Assembly (NCBI RefSeq): GCF_017837635.1
Contig: NZ_JAGJRS010000013.1
Span: 62,001-126,000 of the forward strand
DNA from: Frateuria flava
Lineage (GTDB): Bacteria > Pseudomonadota > Gammaproteobacteria > Xanthomonadales > Rhodanobacteraceae
Length of the DNA stretch: 64,000 bases
Direction: 5' to 3'
Shown: positions 19,040-29,379 of the stretch, piece by piece
Layout: each line of letters opens with the position of its first letter
Numbering within the stretch: position 1 is the first letter of the stretch
Notes under the pieces: model-generated
Seen by the model: only the letters and a program-made list of their open reading frames with translations
What the model was told of the DNA's origin: nothing
The model's database searches: none
Translations under genes and position numbers: made by a program

Positions 19040-19053
19040 GAAGCGTCCGCTTC
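19040..19053. promoter_or_regulatory. Candidate activator-binding dyad upstream of sigma-54 promoter
   Basis: GAAGCG-TC-CGCTTC is a perfect 6-bp inverted repeat about 76-89 bp before the predicted transcript start, a usual distance for an enhancer-binding protein. A second short dyad CCGTT-GG-AACGG lies at 18992-19003, too close to the promoter for a typical enhancer. Assignment is inference. Confidence 0.4.
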
Positions 19054-19081
19054 CGGATGCCGCCCAGCCACGAACGGACAC

Positions 19082-19145
19082 TATAGGAGCGCGCCCTGTG
19101 CGCGACCGGGATACACGGCGGCCGCGCACAGGGTGCGCTCCTACA
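19082..19145. repeat. REP-like palindrome
   Basis: Arms TAGGAGCGCGCCCTGTGCGC and GCGCACAGGGTGCGCTCCTA flank a short spacer, forming a near-perfect long hairpin between ppc and the exporter operon. Same family as 784-850, 22131-22193 and 62761-62831. Confidence 0.85.
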
Positions 19146-19161
19146 AGAGGCGGGTCGAGAA

Positions 19162-22080
19162 TCAGCCGGTGTTCTGCAAGCCCTGCGAGACGCCATTGAC
19201 ACAGGCGACCAGCGCGCGCAGCAGGGCGTCGTCCACGCTGCCGCCGGCGCGCCAGCGCGCGAGCAGGTCGACAGTGAGCAGGCTCATCGGGTCGACGTAG
19301 GGGTTGCGCAACCGGATCGAGACTGCCAAGCGGGGATTGTCGGCCAGCAGCGCGGCGTCGCCCTTGAGCCGGAGCAGCCAATGGCGGGTGCGCTCGAACT
19401 CCTCGCGGATCGACGTGAAGAATGGCGCGTGCATCTCCCCGGCCAGGCGCGAGAACGCCTCGGCGATGTCCAGGTCGCACTTGGCCAGCACCATGGCCAC
19501 GTCGTCCAGCGCGTTGGCAAAGAACGGCCAGTCGCGCGCCATGTCGGCCAGCGCCTGCTCGCCGAAGGCGGCGGCGCCCTGCTCCAGCGCGGAACCGAGC
19601 CCGTACCAGCCGGTGATGATGGAGCGGCACTGGGTCCAGGCGAACACCCACGGGATCGCGCGCAGGTCCTCCACGCCCTGCATGCTGCGGCGGCTGGCCG
19701 GGCGCGAGCCCAGGGTCATGCGCTCGACCACGTCGATCGGCGTGGCGCTGCGGAAGTAGTCGACGAAGCCGTCGCGCTCGACCAGCGCGCGGTAGTGCCG
19801 GCGGCTGTGCGCGGCGAGCGCCTCCATCTGCTCGCGCCAGCGTGCCTCGCGCGGCTCCTGCGCGCGCGGGCGCAGCGAGGCGCGCAGCACGGCGCTGACC
19901 GTCTGCTCCAGGTTGCGCAGGGCCAGCGCGCGGATGCCGTACTTGCGGTGGATCACCTCGCCCTGCTCGGTCACCCGCAGCACCCCGGCGACCGAGCCCC
20001 GTGGCGAGGACATCAGCGCGGGCGCGATGCGCGAGCCGCCGCGGCTGGCCGAACCGCCGCGGCCGTGGAAGAAGGCCAGGCGGATGCCGGCCTCCCTCGC
20101 CACCTCGAGCAGTTCCACCTGTGCCCGTTGCAAGGCCCAGCGCGAGGCAAGCGTGCCACCGTCCTTGCCGCTGTCGGAGTAGCCGAGCATGACCCACTGG
20201 CGGTCATCGCGGGCACGCAGGTGGGCGCGGTAGACGGGGTCGTCGAGCAGGGCTCGCAGGGTGGCCGGAGCGTGCTTGAGGTCGTCGATGGTCTCGAAGA
20301 GTGGGGCGATGTCCAAAGGCACCGCGCACCCAGCATCCTCTCCCCTCCGGGGAGAGGATTGAGGTGAGGGGCCGGGGCTCGCGGGGGACCTCGTTGAAGC
20401 CTGCGCTTCGTCGCCACTTCCCCGCAAGAGCGCCCCCTCACCCCGGCCCTCTCCCCGGAGGGGAGAGGGCGCAGAGCCTGGCGCTTCGTTGCTGGCTTCT
20501 CGCAACGGCTGGCCCTCATCCCAGCCCTCTCCCCGGACGGGAGCCGGGTGCACGAGCCCGCCGTAGCGCGCCAGCGCCAGCACCGCCAGCACGTCCGCCG
20601 CCGAGCGCGCCATGCTGATGATGTACAGCCCGATCGCCTCGCTGCCGTAGCGGCGGCGCGCGTCGCCCAGCGTGGCGAACACGTCGTACAGAGCGGTCAC
20701 GGCATCGGCATGGCTGATGGCGAAGCGATCCTGGCCGGCGGCGTACGCCGACAGCGTGGCTGCCCGGTCACCCGCCGCACGGCCTGCCCAGTCGGCATCG
20801 TCGAGCAAGGCCGAGAGAGCGTCGTCGTGCACGCGCGAGTCCTGCCGCACGTCCAGCCGCGCGAGGTGGAAGCCGAACGTGCGCACGCGCCAGATCAGCC
20901 GACGCACGGCATAGGCACCTGCGTGCAGGCCGCAGTGGCCGAGCAGGCTGTCGTCGATCAGCTGCAGGTCGTCCAGCAGCTCGGCGGCCGTGGCGTAGCT
21001 CTCCGCGCCGTTGTCGCCGGTCGCCTCCAGCCGCGCGCCGACCAGCGTGAGCAGGCAGCGGTAAGGCATGTCGGCATGGCGCGGCCGGATGCGTGCCGCG
21101 GCCTGCGGGAAGCGCTCTCGGTAGTCGGCCAGGCGCGCGGTCAGCGCAGGATCGACCGCCACCCGCTCGACGGTCTGGCTGAGCAGGCGCGCCAGGCTGG
21201 CGACGTCGGCGATGTAGCGCTCCAGCACCTGCGCACGCTGGGTGGCCAGCGCGGCGGCGATGGTGTCGGCGCCGACGTTCGGGTTGCCGTCCATGTCGCC
21301 GCCGACCCAGCTGGCGAAGCCGAGCAGCCGCGGCAGCGGCGTGGCCACGCCGTAGACGGCCTGCAAGGCGCCGGCCAGCGACTCGTACAGCGCCGGCACG
21401 ATGCGGTAGATCGGGTTGGACAGGTAGAAGCCGACATGATCGTGCTCGTCCTGCACGGTGGGGCGCACCGGCGAAGCCTCGGCGGTCTGCCAGCCGGTGG
21501 ACAGCGCCATGTAGATGCGGTCCTGGTCCTCGGCGCGCTCCTGCGGCGTGCGCTCCGGATCGAAGCCGTCGACCAGTGCGTGCACGATCGCCTGCTCCTT
21601 TTCCAGCAGCGAGCGGCGCATCGCCTCGGTGGGGTGCGCGGTGAATACCGGCTCGATCCAGGTCCGCGCGAGCCAGCCGAGCAGTTCATCCGCGCCGACG
21701 CCCTCGCGCTCGAGCCGGCCGAGCACATCCAGCAGCGATTCGGGTTGCGGCGGTCCGCCCGCGCGCTGGTAGTCGCGGCGTCGGCGGATGCGGTGCACGC
21801 GCTCGGCGATGTTGACCGCCTGGAAGTAGGTGGCGAAGGCGCGCGCCAGGGCCTCGGCCTGGCCGGTGTCCAGGCCTTCGAGCGCGTGTGCCAGCGTGGC
21901 CACCGGGTCGCCCTCGCGGCGACGGTGGATGGCCGCCTGGCGCACCGTCTCCACCCGCTCGAAGAAGCGCTCGCCTCCCTGCTCGGCAAGCATCTGGCCG
22001 ACCAGCTGGCCGAGCCGGCCCACATCGTCACGCAAGGGGCCGTCGTGCGGCAGGTAGTCGGTATCGCGGCTGGCTTCCAT
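19162..22080 (-). CDS. ppc: Phosphoenolpyruvate carboxylase with in-frame repeat insertion
   Basis: Cytosolic anaplerotic enzyme joining bicarbonate to phosphoenolpyruvate to give oxaloacetate. Catalytic blocks are intact: [11 protein letters not shown] (His149), [10 protein letters not shown], the glycine-rich loop [13 protein letters not shown], and the C-terminal NTG ending. At 972 residues it is longer than the usual 880-930. The excess is a 77-residue segment between ARYGGLV and [10 protein letters not shown], coded by 20320-20550, whose DNA is copies of the genome's C-rich repeat (residues such as [11 protein letters not shown]); these positions are adjacent in ordinary homologues. The insert length is a multiple of three and stop-free, so the enzyme may still fold with a floppy surface loop. 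Start ATG at 22078-22080 has GGGAG upstream. Confidence 0.95.
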   Translation of the reverse strand: MEASRDTDYLPHDGPLRDDVGRLGQLVGQMLAEQGGERFFERVETVRQAAIHRRREGDPVATLAHALEGLDTGQAEALARAFATYFQAVNIAERVHRIRRRRDYQRAGGPPQPESLLDVLGRLEREGVGADELLGWLARTWIEPVFTAHPTEAMRRSLLEKEQAIVHALVDGFDPERTPQERAEDQDRIYMALSTGWQTAEASPVRPTVQDEHDHVGFYLSNPIYRIVPALYESLAGALQAVYGVATPLPRLLGFASWVGGDMDGNPNVGADTIAAALATQRAQVLERYIADVASLARLLSQTVERVAVDPALTARLADYRERFPQAAARIRPRHADMPYRCLLTLVGARLEATGDNGAESYATAAELLDDLQLIDDSLLGHCGLHAGAYAVRRLIWRVRTFGFHLARLDVRQDSRVHDDALSALLDDADWAGRAAGDRAATLSAYAAGQDRFAISHADAVTALYDVFATLGDARRRYGSEAIGLYIISMARSAADVLAVLALARYGGLVHPAPVRGEGWDEGQPLREASNEAPGSAPSPLRGEGRGEGALLRGSGDEAQASTRSPASPGPSPQSSPRRGEDAGCAVPLDIAPLFETIDDLKHAPATLRALLDDPVYRAHLRARDDRQWVMLGYSDSGKDGGTLASRWALQRAQVELLEVAREAGIRLAFFHGRGGSASRGGSRIAPALMSSPRGSVAGVLRVTEQGEVIHRKYGIRALALRNLEQTVSAVLRASLRPRAQEPREARWREQMEALAAHSRRHYRALVERDGFVDYFRSATPIDVVERMTLGSRPASRRSMQGVEDLRAIPWVFAWTQCRSIITGWYGLGSALEQGAAAFGEQALADMARDWPFFANALDDVAMVLAKCDLDIAEAFSRLAGEMHAPFFTSIREEFERTRHWLLRLKGDAALLADNPRLAVSIRLRNPYVDPMSLLTVDLLARWRAGGSVDDALLRALVACVNGVSQGLQNTG
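20320..20550. repeat. C-rich repeat element inserted in frame within ppc
   Basis: The 231-bp segment carries three hairpin cores of the CCCTCTCCCC/GGGGAGAGGG type plus the linker CGAGCCCCGGCC-like sequence seen elsewhere. It codes Gly/Arg/Pro/Ser-rich sequence without counterpart in the PEP carboxylase family. Confidence 0.85.
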
Positions 22081-22130
22081 GGGAGCTCCCGGGAGGTTTC
22101 CCCAAGACTAGCCAATCGGCCGCCAAACTC

Positions 22131-22193
22131 TTGTAGGAGCGAATCCTGCGCGCGACTGGTAGCTCCGACGTCGCGCGCAAGGTGCGTTCCTAC
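22131..22193. repeat. REP-like palindrome between ppc and ahcY
   Basis: Arms TGTAGGAGCGAATCCTGCGC and GCGCAAGGTGCGTTCCTAC pair imperfectly. It lies just upstream of the ahcY -10 box and would occupy the place of a -35 element. Confidence 0.75.
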
Positions 22194-22211
22194 CGGGGCC
22201 CCTGGGGACGC

Positions 22212-22217
22212 TATAAT
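22212..22217 (+). promoter_or_regulatory. ahcY -10 box
   Basis: A perfect TATAAT lies about 14 bp before the riboswitch aptamer; transcription would begin near 22224. No good -35 match was seen at the right spacing. Confidence 0.65.
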
Positions 22218-22230
22218 GAGCGCCTTTCGT

Positions 22231-22304
22231 GCCCACCGAGGGGCGCTGCGACCGTCGCGCGACGGCCAGGCTCGGCGGGTATATGCAACAACGGCGCTCA
22301 CCCA
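22231..22304 (+). ncRNA. S-adenosylhomocysteine (SAH) riboswitch
   Basis: The leader contains the conserved SAH-riboswitch blocks CGAGGGGCGCTGCGACC, GCCAGGCTCGG and CAACGGCGCTCACCC in the right order, directly upstream of ahcY. In this known class SAH binding turns on genes that recycle SAH. A segment TGAGCGCC at 22217-22224 could also pair with GGCGCTCA at 22293-22300 if transcription begins early enough. Confidence 0.93.
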
Positions 22305-22355
22305 TGCGGACCTTCGCCGCAGTGGCCAAGGTTCCCCAAAGAACCGGAGACAAGC

Positions 22356-23795
<1,440 letters not shown>

Positions 23796-23840
23796 TCGAC
23801 CCTCCCCGGCACGTCCGGGAGAGTGGCACTCCACAAGAAA

Positions 23841-23867
23841 GGGCCGCAGCGATGCGGCCCTTTTTTG
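23841..23867 (+). terminator. Rho-independent terminator of ahcY
   Basis: GGGCCGCA-GCGA-TGCGGCCC stem followed by TTTTTTGTTT. The opposite strand has a weaker T-rich tail and may also end the convergent LytTR gene. Confidence 0.92.
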
Positions 23868-23875
23868 TTTCCCGC

Positions 23876-24022
23876 GAGCCCCGGCCCCTCACCCCAACCC
23901 TATCCCCGGAGGGGAGAGGGAGCAGAAGCAGGTTCCCGCAGTGTGTTCGTGTGCCGCGAGCTTGGCTCCCTCTCCCCTCCGGGAAGAGGGTCGGGGTAAG
24001 GGGTCACGCTTGCGACAGTGGT
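23876..24022. repeat. C-rich repeat copies
   Basis: CGAGCCCCGGCCCCTCACCC and paired CCCTATCCCCGGAGGGGAG / CCTCTCCCCTCCGGGAAGAGG motifs fill the space between the ahcY terminator and the LytTR regulator. Confidence 0.8.
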
Positions 24023-24081
24023 GGCTGTGATCTTGTGCGAGCTCCCGTGATGGGGCCGCCATACGGCCGCACAAGGACACG

Positions 24082-24795
24082 CTAGAAGGCCATCTGCTCG
24101 CGGAACTGTCGCGCCTGCCGACGCGAGAGCTCCACTTCGCTGCCGTCCTTCAGGGTCAGCACGTAGCCATCCCCTACGGACGGCTCCACCGAGCAGATCA
24201 TGCGCAGGTTGACCAGCGTGTTGCGGTTGGCGCGGAAGAACAGCGCCGGGTCCAGTCGGGACTCGAGCGCGTTGAGGCTGCGTGCCAGCAGTACGCACTG
24301 GTCGCGGAACCACACGCGGGCGTAATTGCCGTCGACCACGATGCGCTGGATCTCGCCCAAGGTGACGAACCAGCAGCGCTCGCCTTCGCGCAGGAACACC
24401 TTGTCATTGGCGCCGAGCAGTTCACGCGCGGGTGCGGCCGGTGTCGCCGCGCCTGCGCGCTCCAGCGCCGCGCGCAGGCGTTCGGGCGCGACCGGTTTGA
24501 CCAGGTAGTCCAGTGCGTTCGCTTCGAAGGCGCGCACCGCGTACTGGTCGTAGGCGGTGGTGAACACCACGGCGGGCACGGGCTGCACGCCCTCGATCAC
24601 GTCGAAGCCGCTGCCGGAGGGCAACTGGATGTCCAGCAGCAGCAGGTCGGGCCGGAGCGAGGCGATCGCCTCGCGCGCGGACGGCACGTCGTCGGCCTCT
24701 CCCACGCACTCGGCGCCGGCGATATCGGCCAGCATCGTGCGCAGTTCCTGCCGCGCCAGGCGCGCGTCGTCGACGATAAGGATGCGCAGGCTCAT
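24082..24795 (-). CDS. LytTR-family response regulator
   Basis: 237-residue transcriptional regulator of the LytR/AlgR type: receiver domain with acidic DD at 9-10, phosphoacceptor D55 (LLLLDIQLP) and conserved Lys in VKPV; LytTR DNA-binding domain from about 130 (VDGNYARVWF, FFRANRNTLVNLRMI, ELSRRQARQFRE). ATG at 24793-24795 overlaps the kinase stop (ATGA), so kinase and regulator are translationally coupled. Together with the upstream secreted hydrolase they form a three-gene operon. Target genes are not evident. Confidence 0.95.
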   Translation of the reverse strand: MSLRILIVDDARLARQELRTMLADIAGAECVGEADDVPSAREAIASLRPDLLLLDIQLPSGSGFDVIEGVQPVPAVVFTTAYDQYAVRAFEANALDYLVKPVAPERLRAALERAGAATPAAPARELLGANDKVFLREGERCWFVTLGEIQRIVVDGNYARVWFRDQCVLLARSLNALESRLDPALFFRANRNTLVNLRMICSVEPSVGDGYVLTLKDGSEVELSRRQARQFREQMAF

Positions 24796-25826
24796 TGGGC
24801 GATCTCCAGGCGGGCGCGGACACGGCCCTCATGCTCGGTCAGTTCGAAACGGCCATCGCGCCCGAGGTGCGCGCGCAGATAGGCAAGACCCACGCCGTGG
24901 CCGCCGTTGCCGGTGCCGAGGCGGCCCGGATTACTCACGTCCAGCCGCAGCATGCCGTCGACGCAATGCGCGTGCAGCTCCAGCTCGCCGCCGCCGGGCG
25001 TCACCGCGATGCCGTGGCGGATCGCGTTCTCCACCAGCAGCTGCAGCGCCATCGGCGGCAGCCGCGCATCCAGCGCGGCAGGCGCGATGTGGCGGTTCAC
25101 GCGCAGGCGTTGCTCGTAGTGCACCGCCTCGATCGCCAGGTAGTCATCGACCACCGCCAGTTCCTCGCCCAGGCGCACGCGCTCGCGGTCGTTCTGTTCC
25201 AGCGCGTGGCGCAAGGTGTTCGACAGCCGGGTGACCATCTCGCGGGCGCGCCCGGTGTCCTCGTTGATCAGCGCACGCAGATTGTTGAGCGCGTTGAACA
25301 CGAAGTGCGGATTGAGCCGGGCGCGCAGCGCATCGCGCTCCAGCGCGTTGCGTTCGGCCTCCGCACGCAGGCGTGCGATCTCGCTGTGGCGGGCGCGTTC
25401 GAGCACCCGCGCACCGGCCCAGCCGGCGGTCCACAGGCCCAGCACGATGGCGGCGTTGAACCAGTAGACCAGCACCGCGGCGGGACGGTAGTCCAGCCGC
25501 CCGCCCGGCATCGCGACCCAGTGCAGGGCCACCGCAGGCACCATGACCAGCGCCACCACCGCCTGCACTGCCAGCGCGCCGATCATCACGCTGGCGAGCA
25601 GGCGGCCGCTCAACGCCCAGCCATCGCGTTGCAGCCAGCCGCGCCGCAGGGCGAGCGCACGCAGGCCGCTGGAAACCAGATACATCGCCAGCGCGATCGT
25701 CACGAACAGCAGCAGCACGCCGGACCCGGACATGCCGTAGCCCGCGCCGAAGGCCAGGCTGATCGCCAGGTAGATCGTCCACGGCACCAGATTGAGCCAC
25801 CCGAACCACCGCCGTCCGTCGCGCAC
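24792..25826 (-). CDS. LytS/YehU-type sensor histidine kinase
   Basis: Membrane kinase of about 344 residues: four to five hydrophobic segments in the first 150 residues, then the His_kinase domain with RLNPHFVFNALNNLRALI (phospho-His) and the ATP-binding N box LLVENAIRHGI with G box GGHGVGLAYLRAHL. I choose the GTG at 25824-25826, preceded by GGGGAA at good spacing; a TTG five codons upstream has no ribosome site. It starts 25 bp after the hydrolase stop and overlaps the LytTR gene. There is no recognisable extracytoplasmic sensor domain, so sensing is likely through the membrane region. Confidence 0.92.
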   Translation of the reverse strand: MRDGRRWFGWLNLVPWTIYLAISLAFGAGYGMSGSGVLLLFVTIALAMYLVSSGLRALALRRGWLQRDGWALSGRLLASVMIGALAVQAVVALVMVPAVALHWVAMPGGRLDYRPAAVLVYWFNAAIVLGLWTAGWAGARVLERARHSEIARLRAEAERNALERDALRARLNPHFVFNALNNLRALINEDTGRAREMVTRLSNTLRHALEQNDRERVRLGEELAVVDDYLAIEAVHYEQRLRVNRHIAPAALDARLPPMALQLLVENAIRHGIAVTPGGGELELHAHCVDGMLRLDVSNPGRLGTGNGGHGVGLAYLRAHLGRDGRFELTEHEGRVRARLEIAQ

Positions 25827-25851
25827 CGTCGTTCCCCGCAAAGGACCGCGC

Positions 25852-26781
25852 TCAGCGCGCGGCCGTGGCCTTGCCGTCGATGAAACCGCGCAGCTGCGAC
25901 TGCAGCCACTGCGGGTCGTCCCACATCAGGAAATGGTAGCCGGCCTGGCTCATCTCCACGCGCACGCCGTCGAGCTTCGCGTACTGGCTGCGGAACAGCT
26001 GCGCGGTCGACTCCTTGGTGGCGCCATAGGGCGCGTAGGCCGCCCACGAGGCGAGCACCAGCGTGGGCGCCTTGATCGCGCCCAGCGACGGGCGCAGGTC
26101 GGTGGTCATCATTTCGCCCATGGCTTCGGCCGTGGTGGCGCGGTCGCTGGCCATGCCCCAGCCGACGATCTGTGCCACGCGCGCCGGGGCGTGCACCATG
26201 CCGCGCGCCGTCGCTTCGGCCTGCGCCCGGTAGGCGGCGGCGTCCGCGTTGAGCGTCCGTGCCTTCAGGCCGGCGACCACCGACTGCATGCTCTGCGCGG
26301 TGGCGGCCGGGTTCTGCGCGGCAGGCAGGAACGGCAGCGCGTCGACGATCACCAGCTTGCCGATCGCCTGGGGCTGAGCGATCGCCATCTTCAGCGCGAC
26401 CACGCCGCCGAGGCTGTGGCCCACCACCACCGGATGCGCGAGGTGGTGCCGGGCAAGGTAATCGAGCAGGCCCTGGCTCATGTCGTCCAGGTAGTGCTCG
26501 CTGGCGACCGCCGGCTGTCCGGCGAACCCCGGCAACTGGGCGATCAGGCACTGCACGTGATCGGCCTGCAGCGCGGCGCAGGTTTCCTTCCAGGTGTCCG
26601 CGCCGCTGTTGAGGCCCGGGATCATCAACACCGGCCGGCCCTCGCCCACCACCGTGACGGTGATGCCATGGTCGGGGGCGTCGGCGGCGCGGGCGTCGCG
26701 GGCGGCCAGGCCGGTGGCGCCAAGGGCGAGGGCCAGGGCGGCCAGGCGGATGCCGCGGCGGATCAGGGTAAGGCTGGACAT
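25852..26781 (-). CDS. Secreted alpha/beta hydrolase
   Basis: 309-residue alpha/beta-fold hydrolase with a signal peptide (RRGIRLAALALALGATGLAARDARA, cleaved near residue 35 after ARA). The nucleophile elbow is GHSLGG; the oxyanion region is MIPGLNSGADTW; a C-terminal His in AGYHFLMWDDPQW completes the likely triad. Probable periplasmic esterase, lipase or thioesterase of unknown substrate. ATG at 26779-26781 has AGGAG eight bases upstream; a longer in-frame start would hide the signal peptide. It is the first gene of an operon with the LytS-like kinase and LytTR regulator, so the hydrolase may make or remove the signal sensed, which is inference. Confidence 0.9.
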   Translation of the reverse strand: MSSLTLIRRGIRLAALALALGATGLAARDARAADAPDHGITVTVVGEGRPVLMIPGLNSGADTWKETCAALQADHVQCLIAQLPGFAGQPAVASEHYLDDMSQGLLDYLARHHLAHPVVVGHSLGGVVALKMAIAQPQAIGKLVIVDALPFLPAAQNPAATAQSMQSVVAGLKARTLNADAAAYRAQAEATARGMVHAPARVAQIVGWGMASDRATTAEAMGEMMTTDLRPSLGAIKAPTLVLASWAAYAPYGATKESTAQLFRSQYAKLDGVRVEMSQAGYHFLMWDDPQWLQSQLRGFIDGKATAAR

Positions 26782-26950
26782 GGCAGGTCTCCTGTCGGTT
26801 TGGGATGACGAGAAGGCTGCGCGTCGACGAACCATCGCTGGGGCAAAACATGACGAACGGTCGGCAGCGGTGACGAACGGCTGCCCGGGCGGGGTCGACC
26901 CGCGAACGATCGCCGCCCTGGGTATCTATCCTTTTATCGCGATGAACGGA

Positions 26951-26956
26951 TAGAAT
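26951..26956 (+). promoter_or_regulatory. Putative metF -10 box
   Basis: TAGAAT lies 30 bp before the metF ATG within a dyad CTATCC...GGATAG (26926-26953). The -35 is not clear. The 205-bp gap is shared with the divergent hydrolase operon. Confidence 0.4.
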
Positions 26957-26986
26957 GCCCGCCTGCCCCGCAAGGACCTGCCGCCC

Positions 26987-27811
26987 ATGGCCGCGATCAG
27001 CTTCGAGTTTTTTCCGCCCAAGACCGACGAGCAGCGCGCGCAACTGGACCGCGCCGCGCAAGTGCTGAAGGCGCATGCGCCCGATTACGCCTCGGTCACG
27101 TTCGGTGCGGGCGGCTCGACGCTGAGCTACACCGGGGAGACGGTGGCGCGACTGCACCACGAACACGGGTTGCCGGTAGCGCCACACCTCTCATGCATGG
27201 GCGGTACGCGGGCCGAGATCGCCGCGCTGCTCGATGGTTACCGGGCCGCCGGATACCGGCGCATCGTGGCGCTGCGCGGCGACCTGCCCTCCGGCATGGC
27301 CTCGCCGGGCGACTTCCGTTACGCGGCGGAGCTGGTCGCCTTCATCCGGGAGCATTCCGGCAACCATTTCCTGATCGAAGTGGCCGCCTACCCGGAAACG
27401 CATCCGCAGGCGGAGGATGCGCTGCGCGACCTGGCTCACTTCAAGGCCAAGATCGATGCGGGCGCCAATGGCGCGATCACGCAGTACTTCTTCAACCCGG
27501 ATGCGTATTTTCGCTTCGTGGACGACGTACGCCGGCTGGGCGTCGCCGTGCCGATCGTGCCGGGCATCATGCCGATCACCAACTTCAGCCAGCTCAAGCG
27601 CTTCTCCGACGCCTGCGGCGCGGAAATCCCGCGCTGGATCGCCAAGCGCATGCAGGCCCACGGCGACGACGCCGAAGCGATCCGTGCGCTGGGCGCCGAG
27701 GTGGTGGCGCAATTGTGCCGGCGCCTGCTCGAGGGCGGCGCGCCGGGACTTCACTTCTACACGCTGAACCGGGCCAAGGCGACGCAAGCGGTTCTTGCGC
27801 AACTGCACTGA
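26987..27811 (+). CDS. metF: 5,10-methylenetetrahydrofolate reductase
   Basis: FAD-dependent cytosolic enzyme reducing methylene-THF to methyl-THF, the methyl donor for methionine synthesis. 274 residues, slightly short of the E. coli length. Visible: FEFFPPKTDEQ, the VTFGAGGS substrate region, ALRGDLP, AAYPETHPQA, KIDAGANGAITQYFFN, GIMPITNF and the C-terminal FYTLNRA. ATG at 26987 has AAGGA ten bases upstream. It precedes the small secreted protein gene by 31 bp. Confidence 0.97.
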   Translation: MAAISFEFFPPKTDEQRAQLDRAAQVLKAHAPDYASVTFGAGGSTLSYTGETVARLHHEHGLPVAPHLSCMGGTRAEIAALLDGYRAAGYRRIVALRGDLPSGMASPGDFRYAAELVAFIREHSGNHFLIEVAAYPETHPQAEDALRDLAHFKAKIDAGANGAITQYFFNPDAYFRFVDDVRRLGVAVPIVPGIMPITNFSQLKRFSDACGAEIPRWIAKRMQAHGDDAEAIRALGAEVVAQLCRRLLEGGAPGLHFYTLNRAKATQAVLAQLH

Positions 27812-27842
27812 AGCTTCGGGATCGGGCCACTATGCTCGGGCG

Positions 27843-28346
27843 ATGCCCCTGCTGCGCCTCGCCCTTTTGCTGTTGCTGGTCATCGCCGCGCTGCCCGCCC
27901 GCGCGCAGTCGCCGATCTACCACTGCATCGCCGCGGACGGCCATCCGGTCTTCACCGACCAGCCTTGCGCCAATCTGCAGGCCACGCCCGCGCCCACGTC
28001 ATCCGCGGCGGCCGAGGCGCCTTCGCTGCGGCCGCCGGCAGTCACCTGTGCCGCCGACGTGGACCAGCTGCGCGGCGCGGTGATCGACGCGTTCGCCAAC
28101 GCCGACGCCAACCGCCTGGCCGGATTGATCCTGTGGGGCGGGTACGGCGAGCACGCCGTGGTGGCCGATATCCGTGCACTGGCCGCGCTGATGCGGCGCC
28201 CGCTGGTAGGCATCGACCTGCCATCGGACGGAAACGGATCGGAACTGGTGGTGAGTACCGTGCCCGAGGACGGCAGCGAGGAAAGCGGCCAGACGCGCTT
28301 CGCGATCGAGCCACGCGCCGGCTGCCTTTGGCTGCGCCCGGAGTAG
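27843..28346 (+). CDS. Small secreted DUF4124-type protein
   Basis: 167 residues. A signal peptide (PLLRLALLLLLVIAALPARA) with cleavage near residue 22 is followed by a DUF4124 motif, YHCIAADGHPVFTDQPC, with two Cys likely to pair in the periplasm. The rest is not recognised. The start at 27843 gives the signal peptide at the very N-terminus; TATGCT at 27831-27836 would place the transcript start on the ATG. Function unknown. Confidence 0.8.
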   Translation: MPLLRLALLLLLVIAALPARAQSPIYHCIAADGHPVFTDQPCANLQATPAPTSSAAAEAPSLRPPAVTCAADVDQLRGAVIDAFANADANRLAGLILWGGYGEHAVVADIRALAALMRRPLVGIDLPSDGNGSELVVSTVPEDGSEESGQTRFAIEPRAGCLWLRPE

Positions 28347-28407
28347 GCACGCGCGGGCGACGGTGCCCCGCCGTTATCATGGGCGGTCCCCTGCAGGAGA
28401 ACGAGCC

Positions 28408-29325
28408 ATGGCGCAGCAATACCCCGAGTGGATCTGGCAGAACGGCACGATCAAGCCGTGGCGCGAGGCCACCACCCACGTGATGTCGCATGCGCTGCAT
28501 TACGGTTCCTCCGTGTTCGAAGGCATCCGCAGCTACGCCACGCCCGACGGCGCGGCGATCTTCCGCCTGACCGACCACTTGAAGCGCCTGTACCAGTCCG
28601 CGCGCATCTACGACATGGTCCTGCCCTACTCGCAGGACGAGCTGGCCGCGGCCTGCCGTGAAGTGATCAGGAAGAACGGCCTCAGCGCCGCCTACCTGCG
28701 CCCGGTGGCCTATCGCGGCCTGGGTGGCTTCGGCCTCTCTGCCGAGACGCCGATCGACGTGGCGGTGGCCGCGTGGCCGATGGGCCCGTATCTCGGGCCG
28801 GAGGCGCTGGAACAGGGCATCACCGCCTGCGTGTCGAGCTGGCAGCGGTTCGCGCCGAACACCATTCCGGCCGGTGCCAAGGCCGGCGGCAACTACCTGT
28901 CCGGCCAGCTGATCGCGCGCGAGGCCCGCCGGCTGGGCTTCGGCGAAGGCATCGCGCTGGCCAACACCGGCCTGCTCAGCGAAGGCGCGGGCGAGAACCT
29001 GTTCCTGGTCTTCGATGGCGTGCTGCACACCACGCCGGCCAGCGCCTCGATCCTGACCGGCATCACCCGCGACACGCTCAAGACGCTGGCGCACGAGGAC
29101 GGCATCGAGGTGGTCGAGCGCGACCTGCCGCGCGAGTACCTCTACCTGGCCGACGAGGTGCTGATGTGCGGTACCGCGGCGGAGGTCACGCCGATCCGCT
29201 CGATCGACGGCAAGCAGGTCGGCAACGGGACCGCCGGCCGCGTGACGCGCCGGCTGCAGGAGCTGTACTTCGGCCTGTTCGACGGTCGCACCAACGACCA
29301 GTGGGGCTGGCTGGAGCCGGTCTGA
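28408..29325 (+). CDS. ilvE: Branched-chain amino acid aminotransferase
   Basis: PLP-dependent class IV aminotransferase, 305 residues, performing the last step of Val, Leu and Ile synthesis and the first of their breakdown. The PLP lysine is K158 in AGAKAGGNYLSGQL; other family blocks are HALHYGSSVFEGIRSY, LRPVAYRGLG, LLSEGAGENLF, SILTGITRDTL and ADEVLMCGTAAEVTPI. ATG at 28408 has AGGAG nine bases upstream; TATCAT at 28375-28380 is a possible -10 box. It ends with a strong bidirectional terminator. Confidence 0.97.
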   Translation: MAQQYPEWIWQNGTIKPWREATTHVMSHALHYGSSVFEGIRSYATPDGAAIFRLTDHLKRLYQSARIYDMVLPYSQDELAAACREVIRKNGLSAAYLRPVAYRGLGGFGLSAETPIDVAVAAWPMGPYLGPEALEQGITACVSSWQRFAPNTIPAGAKAGGNYLSGQLIAREARRLGFGEGIALANTGLLSEGAGENLFLVFDGVLHTTPASASILTGITRDTLKTLAHEDGIEVVERDLPREYLYLADEVLMCGTAAEVTPIRSIDGKQVGNGTAGRVTRRLQELYFGLFDGRTNDQWGWLEPV

Positions 29326-29344
29326 GCGACCACAGCGCTTCGCT

Positions 29345-29374
29345 AAAAAATGGGCCGCGACGCGGCCCTTTTTT
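29345..29374. terminator. Bidirectional terminator between ilvE and the convergent kinase
   Basis: GGGCCGCG-A-CGCGGCCC flanked by AAAAAA on the left and TTTTTT on the right, so it can work for both strands. Confidence 0.92.
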
Positions 29375-29379
29375 ATGGT

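Noticed and set aside
26782-26986. SAM or SAH riboswitch before metF
   Set aside because: No match to aptamer consensus blocks; only a short dyad and a -10-like box are present.
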